DNA of 64,000 bases, taken from Chrysophaeum taylorii. Its lineage: Eukaryota > Sar > Pelagophyceae > Pelagomonadales > Pelagomonadaceae. Where the stretch lies: NCBI GenBank assembly GCA_029834535.1, contig JAQMWT010000055.1:248001-312000 (forward strand). Direction: 5' to 3'. The stretch's first letter is position 1, and each line of letters opens with the position of its first letter. A program made the translations under genes and the position numbers. Below the pieces are notes generated by a model. That model did not search any database and was not told where the DNA came from. It saw nothing but the letters and a program-made list of their open reading frames with translations. Of this stretch, positions 56,978 through 64,000 are shown one piece after another.

Positions 56978-57506
56978 ATGAAGATTATCCTCGCGCTCGT
57001 GTTGGCGACTGCCGCGGGTGAGTCCTCCCTCGGCCCCACCATCACATGATGATCCTCGCAGCCTTCGTGCCCCACCACGTCACGCCCTTCCCGAAGACGG
57101 TCGTCTTCGGCTCTGGGTGAGTCAAGCACTTCGTCCCTAGACGACAAGGCGCATCCTCGCAGCAAATACGATGGCCAGCTCTGGGACTTGGACGCCAAGA
57201 TGGACATCTGGGGCGCGTGGGACCCGAACACTCCGCGATCAGAGACCAACTTCAACCCGTGAGTGTGTTGTCGCTGGAGACGGCGGTGTAAGCGCGTCGT
57301 TGTCGCTCGCAAACAGGTTCGAGCGCAACCCCGACGGCAACGCCTGCGACGCGTCGGGCTACTTCCCGGGCGAAACCAACTACAAGGATCCGATGCGCCC
57401 CGAAATGAACTGGGCGGGCATGATGAAGGAGAAGGAGACGATGGCGTTTGTCGAGGCGAACCCCAAGGCGGGCGACGTCCCGGGCGCTCCTGGGCGCCTC
57501 AAGTAA
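56978..57506 (+). CDS. small plastid-targeted protein, four exons with micro-introns
   Basis: Exons 56,978-57,017, 57,062-57,116, 57,163-57,258 and 57,317-57,506. Introns are 44, 46 and 58 nt, each GTGAGT...CAG; phases join cleanly to a 126-residue protein. The leader MKIILALVLATAAAFVP is a signal peptide ending in an AFVP plastid motif. The mature protein is small, acidic and Trp/Pro/Asn-rich (YDGQLWDLDAKMDIWGAWDP; SETNFNPFERNPDGNACDAS; YKDPMRPEMNWAGMMKEKE). I do not recognise the family. The short, soluble, aromatic-rich form resembles small photosystem- or antenna-associated subunits of algae, but that is a guess. It is missed if only single open frames are considered. Confidence 0.7.
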
Positions 57507-58122
57507 ACAGCACCTTCCGTCGCTTCTTTTCTGAGAGACCGTGTGGTCGCATCGTCGTATCGTTCATTGTTGAACGCCGCTTCGAACCCCTCCCACCGCC
57601 TCTTGAGCTTGGGCGACGCCCTGAGGTAGGTAGGTATCCCGGCACCCCCATTGTGTGCCATAGCATTCGTACGAAAAGTCCTGCCCACTTTATAAGTAAG
57701 GCAAGAAGCTCCCATAAAACTTACCATATATCGGTCTAACTACTACTATCGCTCGTCGCCGGTGATCACGCGGTCCTAGATTAGACGCTCCCATCTACGC
57801 ACCCCAGTGAATGAACGAACGAACGAACGAACGAACTGGTGGTGGTACTACTACTATTCATAACGACGTAGGACTACGCCGCATTCGGCTTAAGCGACTA
57901 CGACGACGGCGAAACAAAAAGAAGCTGCCGAGTAGAGAGGGGAGAATACACTCTCAAAAAAAACAACAACAACCACCACCACCACATCAACCGGGGGGTT
58001 GGTCTTGTGTCTCCCTCGATCATCTCGCCGTCGGGACGACGGAACGGGCAACAAAAGAGGGGAAGAAATAAAAAGGCAGGGTCGTCGATTCGATTCGACA
58101 TTCGATTCGATTCGAATGATTC
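57507..58122. other. intergenic between convergent genes
   Basis: Contains (GAAC)n at 57,808-57,836, a CAA/CCA-rich stretch (57,958-57,988) and a tandem ATTCGATTCGA run (58,088-58,114). No gene supported. Confidence 0.55.
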
Positions 58123-60762
58123 TTAATCGTCGAAGCGGAAGGGCTTGTCGAGGCCGCCGCCGTCTTTTGCGTTCGGGGCGCCCTTTGCCTTGGCGGCGTA
58201 GGCGTCGTACTTGGCGAGGTCGGCGTCGGTGACGGAGCGTCGCGCGGTGGCCATAGCCATCTCGAAGTGGTCGCGGGTGATGAGCTTGGGGACGTCCTCG
58301 TCTCCCGCGGTCGTCGCGTCGACGGCGTCCTTGATGGCGAATCTGGCCGCGCGCTTGCAGACCTCGGCGACGTCGGCGCCCGAAAAGCCCGGAGTGAACT
58401 TGGCGAGGACGGCGAGGTCGACGTCTGGCGCGATAGGGGAGCGTCGGAGCGTGGCTTTGAAAATGGAGCGTCGGGATTGTTCGTCGGGGAGGGGAATGTA
58501 GACGAGGGTGTCGAGGCGGCCGGGCCGGGTAATGGCGGCGTCGAGGACCTCGGGTCGGTTTGTTGCCCCGACGACAAAAACGTCTTTCCTGGCGCCGACG
58601 CCGTCGATTTCCGTGAGTATTTGGTTGATGACGCGGTCGCCGGCCTCGGAGGCTCCGCCCTTGCCAGAACCGCGCTGCATGGCGATCGCGTCGATCTCGT
58701 CGAAGAAGAGGATGCAGGGCGCCGACTGGCGGGCCTTGTCGAAGAGGTCGCGAACGTTGGCTTCCGACTCGCCGAACCACATGGTGAGGAGTTCGGGGCC
58801 CTTAATCGAGACGAAGTTAGCGCCGCACTCGCGCGCGACGGCCTGGGCGAGGAGGGTCTTGCCGCAGCCCGGAGGTCCGTAGAACAAAACGCCGCGCGAG
58901 GGCGGAAGGCCGAACTTCTTGAACTTGGCGCCGTGCTCGACGGGAAACTGGACCGTTTCGTAGAGCTCGCGTTTGACGTCGTCGAGGCCGCCCACGTCCG
59001 CCCAGCTCGCCTTGGGCAGGGAGGCTGCCGTCTCGCGGAGGGCACTCGGGTTGACGCGGTCGAGGGCGCGCGAAAAGTGGCGGTCGCGCACGAGGACGGG
59101 GCCCGGCGCCGCGTAGCCGGCGAGCAGCTTGCGGCGGTCCTCGGTGCCCGGGCCGTAGGCCTCGCGGACGCACTCGAGCGCGGCCTCGAGGCAGAGTTGG
59201 GCGATGTCGGCGCCCACGAAGCCGTGGGTGTCGCGCGCGACATCCTCGAGCCGGACGTCGTCCCCCAGGCGCATGTTTCGCGTCCGCACGCGGAGAATGT
59301 CGAGCCGGCCGTCGGCGTCCGGAACCCCAACGTCCACCTCGCGGTCCAGCCGCCCGAACCGCCGGAGGGCGGAATCGATCGAGTTCGGCCGGTTCGTCGC
59401 CGCGAGGACCACCACGGCAGCGTTTCCGTGCTCGAGGTTGAGTTCGTCCAGGAGCTCGCAGAGGGTCTGGACGGCGCGCTTCTCCGCGTCGCCCGCGCCC
59501 TGCGCCTTGTCTCTGCGCGGCGCGACCGCGTCGAGCTCGTCGATAAACACGATGGCCGGCTCGTGCTTGCGCGCCTGCTCGAACGCCTTCCGCAGGTTCG
59601 CCTCGGCCTCCCCGGTCGTCTTCGAGAGGATCTCGGCCCCGTTGATCAGAAAAAAATACGCACCAGTCTCCTCCGCGACGGCGCGGGCGATCGACGTCTT
59701 GCCGCACCCGGGCGCGCCGTACAAGAGGACGCCGCGCGGAGGGGCGACCCCGACGGCCCGGAATATCTCGGGCCGCTTGAGGGGGGCCTCGATCAGCTCG
59801 CGGATCGTCGCGAGGGCCTTGGACACGCCACCGAGGTCGTCGTACGATATTTCGTCCAGCCGCTCGTCGTCGCGTCCGCGCGACAAGTACCTTCCGTCCT
59901 CCGCCTCGATCGAGAACTCGACCGCCTCGGGGTCCCCGCTCGGCACCACCACCACCTCGGTCCCCTCGTCGTCCTCGTCCACGGACTCGACCTCGAGGAT
60001 CTTGAACTCGACCACCCCTCCGACGACGACACCCTCGTCTTCTCCTTCTTCTTCTCCTTCTTCCTCCGGAGCGACGACGCGACACTCGACGCGGTCGCCC
60101 GCGACGAGCGGCTTGGCGGCCTTAGCGAAGTGCGGCACCACGCACCGCTCCAGCAGGACGTCGGGATGCACGTTCTTCGGAAACCCTACGGCCTCGAGCG
60201 TGTCGTCGAAAGGGGCGAGCGACACCCTTCGCGCGTACTTTGGCGACGCCGCTTCCACCCGGACGCGGTCGCCCACCTTGCACCGGCAGTTGCCGCGCGA
60301 CACTCGACTCATCGACGCCATCCAGACGTCCTCCTCGTCCCGCGCCGCGGCGACGCAGTACGTCGCGCGACCCCGCCCGCTCCGGACCCGCACGATGTCC
60401 CCCTCGAACAGCTCCAGCTCCTCCATCTTCGCTTCCGCGAGACCCAGCGCGCACTCGTCCTCGTCCGACTCCTCCTCGGCCGCCACCACCGTCAAACTAT
60501 CGGCGAGACGACCCACTTGCGGCTCGTCCTCATCCCCGGGCATCCCCGATTCATCATCCTCCTCATCGTCCAACAGCTCCACCACCTCCTCCTCCTCCTC
60601 CTCCTCCGACTCTCGTCGTCGCGCCACGAACTCTCGCGGCTCGAGAGGCCGCTCCTTGTAGCCCCCCACGTGCGACGACCCACCGCGCACGACCCACGGA
60701 CTTCGTCGCACGTGGGCCCCCGCGGCGACCATCAAGATAGCGACGACACATCCTCGTATCAT
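58123..60762 (-). CDS. CDC48: CDC48/p97-type AAA+ ATPase with secretory leader, plastid-import (SELMA) candidate
   Basis: 879 residues, slightly longer than cytosolic CDC48 (about 805). CDC48 extracts ubiquitinated proteins. The N-terminus MIRGCVVAILMVAAGAHV is a signal peptide, followed by RRSPWVVRGGSSHVGGY (transit-like, no aromatic at +1) and a strongly acidic stretch (about 50-110). Then the CDC48 N-domain (about 118-285; SLAPFDDTLEAVGFPKNV), with an acidic insertion EEEGEEEGEDEG at about 233. D1: Walker A GAPGCGKT (about 349), Walker B IVFIDELDA (about 403), arginine fingers RRFGR. D2: GPPGCGKT (about 628), ILFFDEIDA (about 683), TRPGR. Both ATPase sites are intact. The leader fits the symbiont-derived CDC48 of the periplastidal compartment, known from algae with red secondary plastids; a stromal or ER location is possible. 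Confidence 0.85.
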   Translation of the reverse strand: MIRGCVVAILMVAAGAHVRRSPWVVRGGSSHVGGYKERPLEPREFVARRRESEEEEEEEVVELLDDEEDDESGMPGDEDEPQVGRLADSLTVVAAEEESDEDECALGLAEAKMEELELFEGDIVRVRSGRGRATYCVAAARDEEDVWMASMSRVSRGNCRCKVGDRVRVEAASPKYARRVSLAPFDDTLEAVGFPKNVHPDVLLERCVVPHFAKAAKPLVAGDRVECRVVAPEEEGEEEGEDEGVVVGGVVEFKILEVESVDEDDEGTEVVVVPSGDPEAVEFSIEAEDGRYLSRGRDDERLDEISYDDLGGVSKALATIRELIEAPLKRPEIFRAVGVAPPRGVLLYGAPGCGKTSIARAVAEETGAYFFLINGAEILSKTTGEAEANLRKAFEQARKHEPAIVFIDELDAVAPRRDKAQGAGDAEKRAVQTLCELLDELNLEHGNAAVVVLAATNRPNSIDSALRRFGRLDREVDVGVPDADGRLDILRVRTRNMRLGDDVRLEDVARDTHGFVGADIAQLCLEAALECVREAYGPGTEDRRKLLAGYAAPGPVLVRDRHFSRALDRVNPSALRETAASLPKASWADVGGLDDVKRELYETVQFPVEHGAKFKKFGLPPSRGVLFYGPPGCGKTLLAQAVARECGANFVSIKGPELLTMWFGESEANVRDLFDKARQSAPCILFFDEIDAIAMQRGSGKGGASEAGDRVINQILTEIDGVGARKDVFVVGATNRPEVLDAAITRPGRLDTLVYIPLPDEQSRRSIFKATLRRSPIAPDVDLAVLAKFTPGFSGADVAEVCKRAARFAIKDAVDATTAGDEDVPKLITRDHFEMAMATARRSVTDADLAKYDAYAAKAKGAPNAKDGGGLDKPFRFDD

Positions 60763-60772
60763 CGCCGTTGCT

Positions 60773-60773
60773 C

Positions 60774-60804
<31 letters not shown>
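60773..60804. repeat. (CAA)n microsatellite
   Basis: Ten CAA units in the 154-bp gap upstream of the CDC48-like start; a matching GTT run lies at 60,869-60,881. Confidence 0.9.
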
Positions 60805-60916
60805 GATCCTTGTGTCGCTCTTTCGTCCGCCTCGCGAAGAAGAGTGAGAGTAAACCCTCGTCTTCAAGTTGTTGTTGTTGTTGTCAAAGTTCTTCTTTTC
60901 TTAGGAGGGGTATTCG

Positions 60917-61693
60917 TTATTGATTTTCGGCGGCGGGAAGGAGGGCGTGGACAACGGCCGCGTTGGTGCTGGCATCGAAAACGAGAAAATTGCAGATAGG
61001 CTGGCCCTTGCGCGCGATGGTCTTGATGACGTCCTGCGCGAGGAGGCCGCCCATTATGGCGGAGATGTAGGAGAGTTGGTGGCTGGATGCGGCGATGACC
61101 GACGTCGGGGTTCGGGTGAGCTCGGCCACCGGGGGGAGGTCGTCGAAGCGGCAGTATCGCTGGCTCTTCGGCTCGGAGAGCCTGGCGGTAGCCCCAGTGC
61201 CGATTTCGGTCCGGTACTCGAACGTAGGCCCGAGGTCGACAAAAACGAGACCTCCGGCGGCGTCGGCGCGCGTGTGGTAGAAGGAGACCCCTTGCGCGCG
61301 GCACGCGTTGTTCGCCTCGAGGACGACCGCCTCGTCGCCGCCTTCGAGGACCACGACGTCGTGGCCGGCGACGAGGCGCGGTTCCCAGCCGCCAGCGACG
61401 GCCTCGACGCGCGCGAACGCGCCGAGCTGCCGCGCCCCCGAGGCCGTGGCGACGGCACGGTTTTCCCCAACTCCATCTGCACCCGCGAGAAAGTTTGTAC
61501 CGAGATCCGCGTTGCTCATGATTGCGTCGTCGACGAGCGTCACGGCCACCCCCGCGAGCACGAGGTTCTTGCAGACCTCGACGTTCACGCCACGTATCCC
61601 GCACAGCAATGCCCTCGTCGCCCCGATCTTCGTCTGGGCCTCGGCTCCCCACAACCGGATTTGCCTATCGTACACGAGATTCTCGTCGTTCAT
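60917..61693 (-). CDS. SAE1: SUMO-activating enzyme subunit 1 (AOS1/SAE1), short form
   Basis: 258 residues. Pairs with UBA2 to activate SUMO. Hallmarks: YDRQIRLWGAEAQTKI at the N-terminus, the Rossmann start RALLCGIRGVNVEVCKNLVL and LAGVAVTLVDDA, then GLVFVDLG, and the closing SYISAIMGGLLAQDVIKTIA then NFLVFDAST. Human and yeast homologues are about 346 residues; here the segment between the adenylation halves (about 170-185) is reduced to a short loop, so it is near the minimum for the fold. Same strand as the CDC48-like gene, 154 bp upstream of it; each is probably transcribed separately. Confidence 0.85.
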   Translation of the reverse strand: MNDENLVYDRQIRLWGAEAQTKIGATRALLCGIRGVNVEVCKNLVLAGVAVTLVDDAIMSNADLGTNFLAGADGVGENRAVATASGARQLGAFARVEAVAGGWEPRLVAGHDVVVLEGGDEAVVLEANNACRAQGVSFYHTRADAAGGLVFVDLGPTFEYRTEIGTGATARLSEPKSQRYCRFDDLPPVAELTRTPTSVIAASSHQLSYISAIMGGLLAQDVIKTIARKGQPICNFLVFDASTNAAVVHALLPAAENQ

Positions 61694-61764
61694 CGCACAA
61701 GGTTGATGAGTCCTCTTTCAAAAAATGCGAATGCTCTTTCGAACGTTTATTATTAATAAAGTCT

Positions 61765-62588
61765 CTACGCGATGCGAATCCCCTGGGTCGCACCGGCCGC
61801 CTCGACGAGCTCCCTCGTGCGCGCGGCATACTTCTCGAAGAGGCGGTCGTCCTTCGGAACGCCCTCGTCCCCCCGCTTGAACATGACGGCGAGATTGTGG
61901 CACGCCGGACCGTTCCCCTCGTCGCACGCGATCTCCAGATACTTCTTCGCCCGGAGCACGTCCCGCGGGCGATCATCATCGCTTTTCGGCCGCAGGAGCC
62001 GCGAGCCGACGAGATAACAGCTCGACGGCTCCTTCTGCTCGCAGGCCCGCGCCAGAAATTTCATGCCCTTCTCGGACTCGCCGCGCTGCAACGCCATGAT
62101 GCCGTAGTGGTGGCACGCGGCCGCGTGGCCGAGGTTGCCTGCCACGGCGTCCCACCGCAGTCAGTCACCACCTCACTCACAGCCGCTTAAAAAGCGAGTC
62201 GCGGCCGCGGCGTCCTGCGCGGAAAACTCTGCTATAGTGCGGGCGGGCGAGCGGGCTCACATCTTCCGAGCCGCCTTTGCCGCCAAGCAGGAGCCGGCCC
62301 AGGTTAAAGCACGACGCCGCGTGCCCTCGATCGTCGCAGTTTTGCGCGTACTGCGGCCGCCTCACGAGAACATAACAAAACGTACGACTTGGCGTGCCCT
62401 GACGTGGTCGCTCCGGATCACGGAAAAATATTCGCCGACGGCGTGGCAGGCGTCGCCTGTGGACGCGCTTTCCTTTTCGAGCTAGCGCCTGCCGTACCGC
62501 TGCCTTTGCCGCCGTCGCAGTCGATCGACGCCGACAGCATGCGCTCCTCGTATCTCTCGGGGAGCTTCTCCGTGATGGTCAGCGCCAT
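61765..62588 (-). CDS. COA7: COA7-like Sel1-repeat protein, five exons
   Basis: Exons on the minus strand: 62,588-62,498, 62,456-62,386, 62,350-62,261, 62,214-62,181 and 62,138-61,765. GT-AG introns are 41, 35, 46 and 42 nt, all in phase, giving 219 residues (human COA7 about 231). The joined protein has consecutive Cys-containing Sel1 repeats: GDACHAVGEYFSVIRSDHVR, HAASCFNLGRLLLGGKG, LGHAAACHHYGIMALQRGES, PSSCYLVGSRLL and GPACHNLAVMFKRGDEG. COA7 is a mitochondrial intermembrane-space protein needed for cytochrome c oxidase assembly; its paired Cys per repeat form disulfides, and the same spacing is visible here. The opening MALTITEKLPERYEERML matches the family's N-terminal helix. Only the last exon is visible as one open frame. 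Confidence 0.75.
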
Positions 62589-62639
62589 GATGAGGGTACA
62601 GGCGCGGGTCGACACTAAAAATCACCCGACGCTAAAAAT

Positions 62640-63972
62640 TACCCGCTCTTCAGCTTCTGCAGCTAGGAAGACCACCAGAGCCAAGCCGAATGTGGCGAAG
62701 CGCCCCAAGGCATGGAAGGAGCCTGGGCGGGCCCCTATGACAGCCCGGGAGAAGCGGCAGCGAGACAAAACGGCGAGTTTTCAACAAGAAAACGGCTGCG
62801 TTGGACGCGGAAAAAAAGAAACGCCAGCAGCAGAAAGTCTTCGCGGAGGCCTTAGCGTATTGCGAGAAGGAAGGAGTAGGGGCCAAGAAGTGCATGACTG
62901 ACCACCCTGAGTGGATTGAGCTCATCACCTGGAGACAGCTCGACGATAGACTGAAGGAGCGTGTTTTGTTTGATGAAACAGCCGCGACGCGCACTCGCTC
63001 GGACCGGATGTTGCTCACAAAGCCGAAGGAGGAGCAGGCGCCTGTGAAATGGATTGTTGAGAGCAACAAGGCCCGCGCAGCGCCAAGCTGCGAAGAGATT
63101 GGAGTCAAAGTGCGCCATATTTTACTCAATCGTCGACTTCAGGACCGGCGTGGCTGACGCAAGAAAGTCCCGTTCAACAACGCCAACTACAAACTTGTGT
63201 GCGGCCATTCGCGCTCGGAAGAATTATTCATCGGTTTCTTCGCCCGCGGCTCGCACCGGATCAGCACGAAGATCAAGCAAAATAATCGAGGCGAAGCGTG
63301 CCGCCGTGAACTGCGACGAGATAGTCGAGGAGTACTTTGCAGGCCTCCACCGACTTCGCGCCGAGCTCAAGGCCGCGGGGATTATGGACGAGTACGGCGA
63401 CATATCGGACCCCGCCTTGTCCTGAAACTCGACGAGACGCCCCAGTTCGTGGACTACGCCGACAACAAAGGGAATGCCAAGACCAAGTTTGGGGCCGGCA
63501 AGGGTGACGTCTTCTGGGCCGAGGCCGATGACTACCGCGAGTGCAACACTGTCATGATGTGCTGGGGCCTGTGCGGGCCGCGATGGACGCGGCTGTCTCG
63601 GCATGCTTCGAGGCGTGGCAGCGCTGCAAGGACGGCTGCGTCTGCGGCCTTGACAACGGCGCCATGTGCGACGCCAGCAAACTCAAGTACTGCGAGATCT
63701 GCGGGGACCTCAAATGGAAGCGGTGCAGTAAGAAGGCGTGCAAAAAGGCGCTGGAGGGTCTTGCATTTGCCGTGCCGGATGATGCTGATGCTGAAGATGA
63801 GGAGGAGGAGGAGGACAGCAACGCCGAATTCGAGCGCGAGATCGGTCACGATCGTCGCCGCCGTCGGCGACCCCAGCCACGAACCAACCAGCTACCTGAG
63901 ACCCCCCAAAGCAGCTCCCAGGGTCCTCACCGACACTTCGGGAGCTACGGTCATGCTTATTTCGACACCTAG
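62640..63972 (+). pseudogene. decayed DDE-type DNA transposase at window edge
   Basis: Frame 62,801-63,157 gives a Lys/Arg/Gln-rich helical N-terminal region (KKKRQQQKVFAEALAYCEKE). A shifted stretch at about 63,418-63,560 gives LKLDETPQFVDYADNKGNAK and FWAEADDYRECNTVMMCWGL. This recalls the D-E-T/M-P-Q motif around the second catalytic Asp and the 'T....C...G' strand of pogo/Tc1-like DDE transposases. A third frame (63,541-63,972) has a Cys-rich zinc-like tail (GCVCGLDNGAMCD, YCEICGDLKWKRC) and an acidic stretch. At least three frame changes, so inactive. It may continue past the window. Confidence 0.5.
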
Positions 63973-64000
63973 TGCCCCTAGTGAGCCATCCTCCCCTTCC

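Noticed and set aside
58267-60999. 910-codon open frame on the plus strand opposite the CDC48-like gene
   Set aside because: It is the antisense shadow of a GC-rich coding region; the minus strand has intact AAA+ motifs and this frame has no recognisable domain. The same holds for long antisense frames at 37,051-38,106, 38,131-39,600, 21,136-22,308 and 42,665-43,717.
60917-62588. operon-like SUMO/CDC48/COA7 cluster
   Set aside because: Genes are on the same strand but each has its own spacing and unrelated function; eukaryotic linkage alone is not evidence of a shared system.

Overview
The window is nuclear DNA from a photosynthetic eukaryote with a GC-rich, gene-dense genome. The best fit is a stramenopile alga of the pelagophyte type (Aureococcus/Pelagomonas-like); this is inferred, not proven. 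Evidence: several proteins begin with a signal peptide followed by an AFAP/AFVP-type plastid-targeting motif, as in algae with secondary red plastids (homogentisate prenyltransferase at 55.2 kb, small split gene at 57.0 kb). A thylakoid-lumen protein at 36.4 kb carries a twin-arginine signal. Eukaryotic core machinery is present (SPT16, CDC48, SUMO E1, GINS, gamma-tubulin complex, cyclic-nucleotide phosphodiesterase). Introns, where they exist, are only about 35-60 nt and GT-AG; neighbouring genes are often 70-300 bp apart.

Left third (0-22 kb): two about 94-95% identical secreted, membrane-anchored GH28-like (polygalacturonase-fold) genes at 0.8-2.7 and 20.3-22.2 kb bracket about 17.5 kb of repetitive, lower-GC DNA. 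This holds split and solo LTR-like repeats, an unusually long and decayed Ty1/copia-like retrotransposon (about 5.0-16.8 kb) with an unexplained 2 kb coding-like tail after RNase H, an inverted gag fragment, and a decayed hAT-like DNA transposon with a partial second copy.

Middle (22-48.4 kb): compact single-copy genes. These are a Dot1-like methyltransferase with heptad repeats and a Tudor-like tail, a cyclic-nucleotide phosphodiesterase, an ABC1/UbiB kinase, a coiled-coil protein divergent from a gamma-tubulin complex component, succinate-semialdehyde dehydrogenase, a PsbQ/Psb31-like lumen protein, SPT16, a broken-frame UBA+GNAT acetyltransferase, the GINS subunit PSF3 (hidden by short introns), a five-bladed-propeller glycosidase-like protein, a fucosyltransferase-like protein and a 2OG-oxygenase-like protein that appears to lack its iron ligands.

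Right third (48.4-64 kb): a second, much better preserved Ty1/copia element (48,621-55,157) with a PBS, recognisable LTRs and a perfect 5-bp target-site duplication (AGAAT). It has split what was a promoter of about 270 bp shared by the 2OG-oxygenase-like gene and the tocopherol-pathway prenyltransferase; its 3' LTR carries an extra 1.15 kb. Then follow an organellar uS15 ribosomal protein, a small plastid-targeted protein with three micro-introns, a secretory-leader CDC48 (candidate for the symbiont-derived ERAD-like plastid import system), a short SUMO E1 subunit, a COA7-like Sel1-repeat protein recoverable only by joining five exons, and a decayed DDE transposon at the edge. I identified no rRNA, tRNA or CRISPR array.
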